A DNA stretch of 64,000 nucleotides. Origin: Bacteroides sp. 214. Its GTDB lineage: Bacteria; Bacteroidota; Bacteroidia; Bacteroidales; Bacteroidaceae. Location of the stretch: assembly GCF_010501015.1 (NCBI RefSeq), contig NZ_QVML01000010.1, positions 1 to 64,000 of the forward strand. Reading direction: 5' to 3'. Shown one piece after another: positions 9,454 through 17,938 of the stretch (positions are counted from its first letter, which is position 1; each line of letters opens with the position of its first letter). A model generated the notes under the pieces. That model saw only the letters and a program-made list of their open reading frames with translations. It did no database searches and was not told the origin of the DNA. A program made the translations under genes and the position numbers.

Positions 9454-11772
9454 TTATTCATTACATATTATCTTAAATACAAATCCCGAAGCCGTTCCAT
9501 ACGCACCGCCTTGCATGGCATTAAACAGATAGGCAGGCTTCCCTTCTTTCATCAATAATTGCGGACGCTCGAAACGTCCGTAACGCTTCAGGTGCTTAGG
9601 CGCAGGTGGCTCTTTCAGATAAGCTTCCGCTCCAAACCAGGCTATTTTAGGATCCGACCAATGCAGTCCGTCTTCCGATTCAAATATCAGTCCCACCTCA
9701 TGATCAAAATATCCCATATCGCGCATCAGCATCTTAAATTTGCCATCTTCTATATATACATACGCGTCTTCTACCTGTTTATTGTCGCCATGTACAGAAA
9801 AATCAACAACAGGATTCCCCTCGTAGCGACTGTACACACCGTTTATTTCGTCTGCTATTGCCAATCCGTACTTACGATTGGCACGTATAGCTCCCGATTG
9901 ATTTTTATATTCGGCACTATTCCACGATTTATAATAGAGCCATGCTTGTCCGTTTGGGTGTGCAATAAAAGCCGGATTTGTGGTACAGCAATCATCCCAT
10001 GCACCAGTTTCGCCTACTTCCAACACCGGTTGCTCGCTTCGCTCCCATGGCCCATAGAGAGAGGCAGACTTTGCCAATCCTATGCGTTTGCTATGCACAG
10101 ACTTGTCACTGTTACCCATATAGAACAAGTAGTATGTATCACCCACCTTTTGTATATGCGGATTATGACAAGTTGTCGCATCAAAAAAGCCTTCGCGCGG
10201 AGCCAGTACGGTTCCGACAAACGTATAGGGTCCTTCGGGAGTTTCGGCTACGGCATGTGCTATTTCGCACTGACTAATCCAACCTCCCATGCCATACTTC
10301 GCCAGCCAACGAGAATAGAATACATGAACCTTGCCCTCTTCGTCGTAAATAGGCGCGCAGCACCACACGTAATAGTCGGGAGTTTCCAGTATTCGTCCCA
10401 TGGGTTGCAGCTTAGAGCTGAACGCGGAAATTCTATCCAAAGGATAGCGTTTCGAAGATAGTAAATAATTTAGATATACTTCTACATTTGTATAATTGTC
10501 AATGATATTGTACAGATTTCCATCTGCTGCATTATGTGGATTGAGTTTGTGTTCCAGTTCCCAGACATCGGGCATACCATCGCCATCACTGTCTTGCGGG
10601 TATTCTCCTTGTCGTAGCTGCGGCCATCCGCCTACAGCTGTTTGCGAATCTATAATTCCTTTATTCCCACCGCCGTACGTTTCTCCGCCTACGGCTGTTC
10701 CTGTACGCACTTCTTCTATCACGCGTGTATCATAGTCATCGCGACTACGGCTACACCCTGCGTAAAGAAGTACTTTTTCGTAAGCTATTTCGGGGCTATC
10801 TTCTTTAATGGGGATAAACGGGAAAGGCTCTGTTGCCTTTACCCGGTTATCATTACTAACCCCTTTCCAGTTATCCTTGGTAACAATCTCGCTACCTATC
10901 ATTATGTTATTATCCATGTAATATGCACCGGTTCCATCTTCGGCAGGATCGAGAAAACAAGCCCGCTTCTCTTCCGAGGTTGCAGGTCCGGGTTTATAGT
11001 AATTGGATACAAAATTTACTTTTCCGTAGCGTCCGCCACCGTAGGCCGACTTATATCCCCAGTTGTAAACCACATTATTCCTGAAGTCTACCGGACTGCA
11101 TCCATCCGATGCGAAACGTGGATTCCTACTGCTATGATGTGCTATCAGGTTATGATGAAAAGTTGCGCCACTGCCTCCCCATATTCCTCCAAACCCATGC
11201 GCTCCTTTGGCATGTGCCGATTTGGAAAGACTGTGCGTAATCATACACCATTGCACGGTAACGTTTTCCGAGTTATACACGGAAAGACATTCGTCTATCG
11301 ACCAAGATACCGAACAGTGGTCTATAATTAAATTTTTCACTCGCATAGCTCCCATTGCATCATCTTCGGCTCCGTAATTATCGCCCATACGTGCGCGGAT
11401 GTACCTAACGATTACATTGTTGGCTCTTATATAAAAAGGAAAATTCATCAAACAGATACCATCACCGGGCGCACTTTGCCCGGCAATAGTAATACTGTCA
11501 TTGGTTATTATTAGTTTGGATTTTAGTTCAATTGTACCGTCTACCGCAAAAACAACTATACGCGCGCCCGATTGCTCTATGGCATTACGCAAGCTACCCT
11601 CTCCCGAATCATTCAGGTTTGTTACAGTAATAACTCTTCCTCCCCTACCTCCTGTGGTATATTTACCATAACCTTCGGCTGTTGGGAAAGCGAGTTGTTG
11701 CCCGGAGACCGGCTTGCAAGCGCAAGCCGATATTCCGAGAACTAACAGTAATCTAACTAAAAAAACTTTCAT
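9454..11772 (-). CDS. Fusion of PL1 pectate lyase and GH43/GH117-like five-bladed beta-propeller
   Basis: 772 residues. Lipobox ISAC (Cys17) suggests a lipoprotein. Residues about 25-390 form a pectate lyase beta-helix of the PL1 type common in Bacteroidetes: AFPTAEGYGKYTTGGRGG, TIAGQSAPGDG, IIDHCSVSWSIDE, SSRNPRFASDG. A Ca-binding-like linker DSDGDGMPDVWELE follows at about residue 394, as often ends PL1 proteins. From about residue 455 a second domain begins (YVWCCAPIYDEEGKVHVFYS, ATTCHNPHIQKVGDTYYLFY, QVEDAYVYIEDGKFKM) with the repeated blades of GH43/GH117-like propellers. It would cut de-esterified homogalacturonan by beta-elimination and perhaps trim an attached sugar. It starts 13 bp after susD. 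No stop or frameshift separates the two parts. Confidence 0.88.
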   Translation of the reverse strand: MKVFLVRLLLVLGISACACKPVSGQQLAFPTAEGYGKYTTGGRGGRVITVTNLNDSGEGSLRNAIEQSGARIVVFAVDGTIELKSKLIITNDSITIAGQSAPGDGICLMNFPFYIRANNVIVRYIRARMGDNYGAEDDAMGAMRVKNLIIDHCSVSWSIDECLSVYNSENVTVQWCMITHSLSKSAHAKGAHGFGGIWGGSGATFHHNLIAHHSSRNPRFASDGCSPVDFRNNVVYNWGYKSAYGGGRYGKVNFVSNYYKPGPATSEEKRACFLDPAEDGTGAYYMDNNIMIGSEIVTKDNWKGVSNDNRVKATEPFPFIPIKEDSPEIAYEKVLLYAGCSRSRDDYDTRVIEEVRTGTAVGGETYGGGNKGIIDSQTAVGGWPQLRQGEYPQDSDGDGMPDVWELEHKLNPHNAADGNLYNIIDNYTNVEVYLNYLLSSKRYPLDRISAFSSKLQPMGRILETPDYYVWCCAPIYDEEGKVHVFYSRWLAKYGMGGWISQCEIAHAVAETPEGPYTFVGTVLAPREGFFDATTCHNPHIQKVGDTYYLFYMGNSDKSVHSKRIGLAKSASLYGPWERSEQPVLEVGETGAWDDCCTTNPAFIAHPNGQAWLYYKSWNSAEYKNQSGAIRANRKYGLAIADEINGVYSRYEGNPVVDFSVHGDNKQVEDAYVYIEDGKFKMLMRDMGYFDHEVGLIFESEDGLHWSDPKIAWFGAEAYLKEPPAPKHLKRYGRFERPQLLMKEGKPAYLFNAMQGGAYGTASGFVFKIICNE

Positions 11773-11785
11773 TTAATGATGTGCA

Positions 11786-13882
11786 TTAATTAGCATATCC
11801 AGGATGCTGTGTCAAGTTCGGATTGTCAATCATAGGATGACCGGCAGCTTTAGCAGCAAAAGGCAACAGTTCCACACAGTTTTCTTTGAAACCGTAGTAC
11901 AGACCGTCGCTTCCATCGGCAGCTTGAATCCAGTTAGGATATGTACCACCATTTTCGGCAGAACCGGTTGGCTTAGTATAGATAATATTACCTATTTGTA
12001 ATGCATTAACACCACCTGCAAAACCTACTGTTCTACGACAGTTTCCGTTATAGGTACTGTTGTAAGCTTCAAACATTCTGGTAGGATACCACTTATCGCC
12101 ATCACCTACAGTTATGCCATGAGCCCGTACAATGTTGGCTACTGTTTCGCGGAAAGCTGGATAGTCGCTCGATTGGGATGCAGTAGGAGCATCTGCAATC
12201 AATGCAATCTCTGCTGGGTCGGTCAAGTCAATGTAATCCACAGCCAGGAATTTATCACCATACGCTTGTCCATCTACCTGATATTTGTACAAGCGGTAGT
12301 TAGGTGTATTGGCATATTTACCCTTACGGTCAGATAGGTCTTTCATATCTTGTTTGGTAGCTTCCAACTCTGTTTTCAAACGATTCATACGAATCAGGTC
12401 TGTGCGGAGGTTAAACTCACCTGCAAATTCCCATTTACGCTCTTGAACAATAGCATCTTCAAAAGCTTGTTGTGTAGTAGGTATTGCCATAGAACCAATA
12501 CCTGCACGATCTCTTACTTGTTTCAGTGCAGCAGATCCTGCTGTTGTTGGACCGTTGTTCAGGTAGTTTTGAGTTTCGGCATAAGTCAGCAATACATCTG
12601 CATAGCGCAATACAGGAATATTCAAGTTACGTTGCGCAGCGGCAGCAGGCTCAACACACCATGGAATACGGAACTTACCGTGCATAATACAAGAGTAAGT
12701 TGTACCTACATCTACCCAAGTATCGGTAGCAGCTCCTTTTTCCAAGAAGTAAATACTATAAGAGGTACAGGTTACATCACGACGAGTATCGTTTGCGTCG
12801 AACGACAAGTAATAAGTTGGCAAATGGAATTGCATAGCTTTACGCGAACCATACGTACCACCTCTACTACCCGGTTGTGCATACACACCGAAGTTCGAAT
12901 TGGTTACTGTACCCAGTGAGGCAATTCCCCAAAGCATTTCCGAGTCTGTTTCAGAGAAATTGCGTTGGCAGAAATTATACCACAAGTGTTCAAAACCGCT
13001 CTTGCCATTCTTACTCTGAATCAATTTGTTTTCATTTTGGGCAATCACAGCAGCACAAGCCGCATCGGCTATCTGATAAAGTTCGCGAACGCGTGCATCG
13101 TCGCTACGACGAGACATTTTCATCGTGCTTGGATCGAGTGTTTCCAAGTCCCAACGTAATGAATAGCCACCGGCATACAGTGCTACACGAGCCAACAGCG
13201 CATAAGCCGCTTGTTTAGAGATACGTTCGTGTGTACCGAAACCACTTTCCGAGAACCAAGGAATGAATTGTACTGACTTTTGCAAGTCGCCAATAATCTG
13301 ATCATATATCTCATCGCGTGGCGAACGCTTAGGATAGAATGTGTTTTCATCATTAGCATCCATTGTTTCCAACGGTTTAAATACTGCAGGAACGTCACCG
13401 TAAATACGAATCAGGTTGTAGTAGCAAAATGCACGTATGGCTAAAGCCTCGCCCAACAATGCGTTACGCTTAGCGCTGGAAGCTGCATTTCCTAGCTGAT
13501 AAATTGCGATGTTTGCACTTTCAATAATACGATATTGCTCCTTATAGATAGTAGTTACTGTGTAAGGAGAAGTGGTATCGTAGAAATAGTTACAAACATT
13601 GTACTTGGAGTTATTGGTTGTACCGTCTTCGCTGGAGTGCATAACGGTTTCGCCCATACCCAGTTGATAAAACATTTCAGAGTGGATAATGCCACGATAG
13701 CAACCTTGCACAAACATATCGGCAGTAGCATCATCGGCAAAGACAGACTCTGCGTCGAATGAGGTGTAAGAAGGCATATCCAGCCAATCCTCACACGATG
13801 TCACTCCCAAAGAAACTGCCACTACAGAAGACATAATCAATGCCTTCTTCACGTTGGATAGTATATTTGATATTCTTTTCAT
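11786..13882 (-). CDS. SusD/RagB-type surface glycan-binding lipoprotein
   Basis: 698 residues, on the long side for the family. Lipoprotein signal with GVTSCEDWLD, the usual SusD start. The TPR-like helical fold is indicated by ALAIRAFCYYNLIRIYGDVP and by VLRYADVLLTYAETQN near the C-terminal third, both diagnostic for RagB/SusD. It sits on the cell surface as the lid over its SusC partner and captures pectic oligosaccharides. It follows susC by 18 bp and precedes the PL1 fusion by 13 bp, so the genes are almost certainly co-transcribed. Confidence 0.95.
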   Translation of the reverse strand: MKRISNILSNVKKALIMSSVVAVSLGVTSCEDWLDMPSYTSFDAESVFADDATADMFVQGCYRGIIHSEMFYQLGMGETVMHSSEDGTTNNSKYNVCNYFYDTTSPYTVTTIYKEQYRIIESANIAIYQLGNAASSAKRNALLGEALAIRAFCYYNLIRIYGDVPAVFKPLETMDANDENTFYPKRSPRDEIYDQIIGDLQKSVQFIPWFSESGFGTHERISKQAAYALLARVALYAGGYSLRWDLETLDPSTMKMSRRSDDARVRELYQIADAACAAVIAQNENKLIQSKNGKSGFEHLWYNFCQRNFSETDSEMLWGIASLGTVTNSNFGVYAQPGSRGGTYGSRKAMQFHLPTYYLSFDANDTRRDVTCTSYSIYFLEKGAATDTWVDVGTTYSCIMHGKFRIPWCVEPAAAAQRNLNIPVLRYADVLLTYAETQNYLNNGPTTAGSAALKQVRDRAGIGSMAIPTTQQAFEDAIVQERKWEFAGEFNLRTDLIRMNRLKTELEATKQDMKDLSDRKGKYANTPNYRLYKYQVDGQAYGDKFLAVDYIDLTDPAEIALIADAPTASQSSDYPAFRETVANIVRAHGITVGDGDKWYPTRMFEAYNSTYNGNCRRTVGFAGGVNALQIGNIIYTKPTGSAENGGTYPNWIQAADGSDGLYYGFKENCVELLPFAAKAAGHPMIDNPNLTQHPGYAN

Positions 13883-13900
13883 AATTGGAATTTATTATTT

Positions 13901-16900
13901 TTAGAATGTTAAGTTTAAACCTACAACATAACTTCTTGAACGAGGATAAGTTGAACTGTCGTATCCCGGAGTACATACCACGTTGTCATTACCTGAAGTT
14001 ACTTCGGGGTCGTAACCATCGTAACCGGTTATTGTCAACAGGTTGTTTCCTGTAAAATAGATACGCGCGTTAGAGATCATAGCTTTCTTCAACCAGTTTT
14101 TCGGGAAAGTATAACCAATGGTAACTTGTGCCAGACGCAGGTATGAGCCATCTTCCACATAATAAGAAGAAGGATAAGTGATGTAACTTGAGTTAGTCAA
14201 ACCTAAGCTCCATGTGCGTGATGCTTCATTAGGGTTCAATTCTTTGATACGAGCCAATGTAGTAGCTTTTTGACCGGTGTTAGGATCTATCAGACGGTAA
14301 TAGTTGTCGCCAAACTCCGACTGTGTGTTTTGGTAAACAGCATAAGGGCTCATGCTATGTTTTGTAGCATTGTAGATGTCGTTACCCACACTGAACTTCA
14401 TGAAGAAGCTAAAATCAAAGCCTTTGTAAGTAAAGCTATTGTTGAAACCACCAATAAAATCGGCAGCACCGTTACCTATTTTCACCATCTGACGTGTAAA
14501 CTGGTCACCTTCTTCATTGTCGGCAGCAAATTTCATATCACCAGGTTGTGGTGTTCCGTTAGCAGGTTTTACCACACCTTCTTTTAGTGTAAATGAACCA
14601 TTGCCATTGTCTTCAAAATCGTCTGTTGTATAGAGTCCATCATATTTATAACCATACATATCTCCCAACGCTTCGCCTACAACAGCATAATAGGTCAATG
14701 TACCAGCACGGTTGCTACCTACCGAGAATGTTTTGTTCTCAATATCTTTCTCTAAAGAAACTACTTTTGAGGTATTGAAAGAGATATTAAAGTCAGAAGT
14801 CCAACGGAAATTCCTAGTCTGTATATTCGTTGTATTCAATGTGAATTCCCAACCACGGTTACGCATTTTACCAATGTTTTGGAACTGATTGGCATAACCG
14901 GTAGAAGCAGGAAGAACGCATTTCATTAACAAGTCGGCTATTTCATTATTATACCACTCGGCTGTTAGATTCACACGACTATTGAACAAAGAGATATCCA
15001 AACCGATATTGGTAGCTTTTAATGATTCCCATTGTAAGTTGGCATTTCCCAGTGTAGTGTCAACTATAAAAGCCGGATTACCTGTATTATTGTTCATTGG
15101 GTAACTCGTTTGTTTCAACGAGGTAGTATATCTGTTACCCTCAATATCATTGTTACCTGTTACACCATAACCTACACGCAGTTTCAGGTTATTTACTACG
15201 TCGTCAATGCTGTTTTCTTTCCAGAAAGATTCTTCAGAGATGCGCCATGCTACCGAAGCTGATGGGAAGGTACCCCACTTGTTACCTTTTGCAAATTTAG
15301 AAGAACCGTCGGTACGAATGGTAGCAGTAAGCAAATAGCGGTCGTTGTATGAATAGTTGGCACGTGCAAAAAGCGAAACCATACCACCGCGCGAGTGCGA
15401 TGTGGATTTTTCGTTAACTTCGGCAAGGCTGATATCATCAAGTCCCTTATTAGGATATTGGAATTTTTTAAGACTCAACTTGTTTCCTGTTGATTCTGAA
15501 TAAGAAACTTCATGACCCAACAATACGTTTACTCTGTGCACACTGGCAAAGGTTTGTGCATAGTTCAAGGTATTTGAAACCTGATATTTATATGACTCTG
15601 AATTATTGATATAACCGGTCATACCTGTATTTTCGGGGTCCATCAGGTAAGAAGTTGAATTTTCATCTGTAAAACCAGTGTCTTTACCATTAGACCAGGT
15701 GTACTGGCCTGCAGTGCGCCATGTAAAATGTTTCAAGAAGTCAAATTCTATTCCTGCGTTTACTGTAAAGAGGCGAGAGCGCTTATTGGAAGTCGATGCA
15801 TTATTTTGCACAATAGGATTGGCAGTATCATAACTAGAGTCCAAACCCGATAATTCGGGGTAAGTTTGTGTGTAAAGCAACTCATCGCGGGTAAAACGTG
15901 TTCCACCATGGATAGGTTGAAGAAGCACGTTCTTCATGCCCGAGTAAGCACCACCACCGTCTCTATCAGTATTAGAGAACATGGTATTGAAGTCAAAACG
16001 AACACCTTTAAATAGTTCCGCGTTAAGCTTAGCACGAACTGTGTTCTTAGCTTGGTTGTGGTTAGCTAATAAACCATCTTGTCCGTTGTGGTTGTAGCTC
16101 ACTAGGAACTTCAACGTTTCACTACCACCTGTAATGTTAACATTGTGGTTTTGTGTCAAGGCTGTTCCGCCAAACACTTTGTCCTGCCAATCTACCACAT
16201 CGGCAGTAGCATAGCGGCTATTCATACGGCCATAAGCTCCCGAATAAAAATCGGCACCATCGGTAGCTGTGTTGTCATCAAAGATAGCACTATATTGCGA
16301 AGGCTTACCTTGAAGCACAGCCATCTCGTATTGATATTTTGTGTAATCAAGTGCGTTGTCCATCATATCCAATTTCTTAGATATTTGGTCAAACGAGAAG
16401 AAAGCATTATACGTTACCGATGTTTTACCTTTCTTACCCGATTTAGTAGTAATCAACACGATACCATTCGATCCGCGCGCACCATAAATAGCAGTAGACG
16501 AAGCATCTTTCAAGATGTCGATACTCTCAATGTCGTTGGCATTGATATTAGAAAGAGCGTCGCTCATTTCAAAGCCATCTACTATATAAAGAGGTGCGGT
16601 TCCTTGCGTGATAGATGTACCACCACGAACGGTGATTTGAGCACCTGCACCGGGTGCACCACTGGCTGTAACAATGTTTACACCGGCAGCTTTGCCTTGA
16701 AGTGCTTGAGCAGCAGTCATAGCAGGCACAGCAGCCAAGCTACTAGCCGACACCGACGAAACAGCTCCTGTAAGGTCTTTTTTCTTTACCGTACCGTAAC
16801 CGATAACCACCACTTCGTCGAGCATTTTGTCGTCGGCAGCCATTGTTACGTTGATAGTGCGTCTTGCACCTACGGTAATTTCTTGGGTTACATAGCCCAC

Positions 16901-17143
16901 ATAAGAAAACACCAGTACACTTTTGTCACTTGGAACATTTACCGTAAACTTACCGTCAAGGTCGGTTATAACACCGGTTGTTGTTCCTTTCACAGAAATA
17001 CTTACACCCGGCAGTGTTTCAAAATCATCTTGCACCGTTCCGGATACAGTAATAGTGCTTTGCGCGAACGTAGCAGTCCACATAAACGCAGCAGCACAAA
17101 GCAGAAATAACCTAAGAACAAAAGGATTTCTCTCTCTTTTCAT
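13901..17143 (-). CDS. SusC/RagA-type TonB-dependent oligosaccharide transporter
   Basis: 1080 residues. Signal peptide ending TATFAQ; then a carboxypeptidase-regulatory-like domain (about 28-110, ITVSGTVQDDFETLPGVSIS), a plug domain opening with DEVVVIGYGTVKKKDLTGAV and containing DILKDASSTAIYGARGSNG, and a 22-strand barrel ending in a terminal Phe (VVGLNLTF). It imports pectin fragments across the outer membrane using TonB. First gene of the leftward operon; a -7 box lies at 17216-17223. Control is presumably by the divergent hybrid two-component system. No separate N-terminal STN domain is seen. Confidence 0.96.
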   Translation of the reverse strand: MKRERNPFVLRLFLLCAAAFMWTATFAQSTITVSGTVQDDFETLPGVSISVKGTTTGVITDLDGKFTVNVPSDKSVLVFSYVGYVTQEITVGARRTINVTMAADDKMLDEVVVIGYGTVKKKDLTGAVSSVSASSLAAVPAMTAAQALQGKAAGVNIVTASGAPGAGAQITVRGGTSITQGTAPLYIVDGFEMSDALSNINANDIESIDILKDASSTAIYGARGSNGIVLITTKSGKKGKTSVTYNAFFSFDQISKKLDMMDNALDYTKYQYEMAVLQGKPSQYSAIFDDNTATDGADFYSGAYGRMNSRYATADVVDWQDKVFGGTALTQNHNVNITGGSETLKFLVSYNHNGQDGLLANHNQAKNTVRAKLNAELFKGVRFDFNTMFSNTDRDGGGAYSGMKNVLLQPIHGGTRFTRDELLYTQTYPELSGLDSSYDTANPIVQNNASTSNKRSRLFTVNAGIEFDFLKHFTWRTAGQYTWSNGKDTGFTDENSTSYLMDPENTGMTGYINNSESYKYQVSNTLNYAQTFASVHRVNVLLGHEVSYSESTGNKLSLKKFQYPNKGLDDISLAEVNEKSTSHSRGGMVSLFARANYSYNDRYLLTATIRTDGSSKFAKGNKWGTFPSASVAWRISEESFWKENSIDDVVNNLKLRVGYGVTGNNDIEGNRYTTSLKQTSYPMNNNTGNPAFIVDTTLGNANLQWESLKATNIGLDISLFNSRVNLTAEWYNNEIADLLMKCVLPASTGYANQFQNIGKMRNRGWEFTLNTTNIQTRNFRWTSDFNISFNTSKVVSLEKDIENKTFSVGSNRAGTLTYYAVVGEALGDMYGYKYDGLYTTDDFEDNGNGSFTLKEGVVKPANGTPQPGDMKFAADNEEGDQFTRQMVKIGNGAADFIGGFNNSFTYKGFDFSFFMKFSVGNDIYNATKHSMSPYAVYQNTQSEFGDNYYRLIDPNTGQKATTLARIKELNPNEASRTWSLGLTNSSYITYPSSYYVEDGSYLRLAQVTIGYTFPKNWLKKAMISNARIYFTGNNLLTITGYDGYDPEVTSGNDNVVCTPGYDSSTYPRSRSYVVGLNLTF

Positions 17144-17215
17144 ACTTTTTTATGTTTTTAATATTAGTTTCTAGGTCAATGGATTTAAACATCAACCTCT
17201 ATCTCGTTATCGCAA

Positions 17216-17223
17216 CAAAAATA
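17216..17223 (-). promoter_or_regulatory. -7 box for the susC operon
   Basis: TATTTTTG on the - strand, about 73 bp upstream of the susC start, fits the Bacteroidetes -7 consensus TAnnTTTG. Confidence 0.55.
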
Positions 17224-17420
17224 GAGAGTTCCAAACCAACGCTCCCCGACGTTTTTTCCTTTTTACCCAAAACCTGTACCGCTACAACCGAAAAAGCAAT
17301 TAGCAAACCCGAAAAATTGTCAGAACACCCGAATATTGTATATATCCACACGCTATACCAATGGCTATGTAACACCACCTCGAAACAAAAAAAAGAATAC
17401 ACGAATGTTTTTAATCAAAA

Positions 17421-17486
17421 CTGACTGAAAGATAACTGAAAGGTAACTGAACGATGACTGAACGGTGACTGAACGGTAACTGAACG
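17421..17486. repeat. Six tandem 11-bp repeats upstream of susC
   Basis: Six head-to-tail units of exactly 11 bp with the core ACTGAAAG or ACTGAACG; positions before the core alternate (TA/TG). The period is half that of the 22-bp arrays elsewhere. It lies about 280 bp upstream of the susC start. Confidence 0.9.
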
Positions 17487-17740
17487 CTAGAGGAAGAAAA
17501 AGAGGTTTTTATGCGATTTTTAGATACACAATAGTAAAACATATAACTCAAAACAGTCCATTTCATCGATATTAATCAAGTAAACTCCCTCAAAACAAAC
17601 ACAAATATTACACAACAACAAAACAACCATGAAGAGCAAACAAAACACCAGCGTTTCACCAGCATAAGATAAGATTAGATAAGAAAAGAAAATACTACTA
17701 ACGTAGTAGAAAAGAAAGTCGCAGCAGTCGTCGACGAACA

Positions 17741-17872
17741 TGCTTATGGCTCTCTGCTCAAATGCTTATGGACTGCGGGGTGAATACTTATGGCTCGCGG
17801 GGTGAATGCTTATGGCATACGAGGCAAATGCTTATAGCAAACAAGGCAAGAGCCATAAGCAAATGTGAAGCG
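17741..17872. repeat. 22-bp tandem array (TGCTTATGGC family) with inverted last unit
   Basis: Units start at 17741, 17763, 17785, 17807 and 17829, each exactly 22 bp, with core TGCTTATGGC (variants TACTTATGGC, TGCTTATAGC). The sixth unit at 17851 has the core inverted, AGCCATAAGC. First and last units therefore form an inverted pair. The same core occurs at 43171-43214. Confidence 0.93.
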
Positions 17873-17917
17873 TTGCTAATAATCTTAATCAACAGTCTGT
17901 TTGTCGGGGATTTTTTG

Positions 17918-17925
17918 TAACTTTG
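17918..17925 (+). promoter_or_regulatory. -7 box for the HTCS regulator
   Basis: TAACTTTG fits TAnnTTTG and lies 14 bp before the start codon at 17939, implying a very short leader. Confidence 0.55.
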
Positions 17926-17938
17926 CACTTTAGCAATT

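Larger units (their letters stand above)
17144..17938. other. 795-bp divergent regulatory region between susC and the HTCS gene
   Basis: Contains the susC -7 box (17216-17223), a six-unit 11-bp repeat (17421-17486), a 22-bp array ending in an inverted unit (17741-17872) and the HTCS -7 box (17918-17925). The middle part (17500-17730) is A-rich without a credible ORF. A hybrid two-component regulator would be expected to bind near the susC promoter, but no clear operator was found other than the repeats. Confidence 0.6.

Noticed and set aside
10642-11331. + strand ORF (229 codons) antisense to the PL1 fusion
   Set aside because: A shadow of the PL1 coding frame with no domain or start signal.
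16145-17110. Long + strand ORF (321 codons) antisense to susC
   Set aside because: It lies wholly inside the clear susC gene, is rich in residues typical of antisense reading, and has no recognisable domain.
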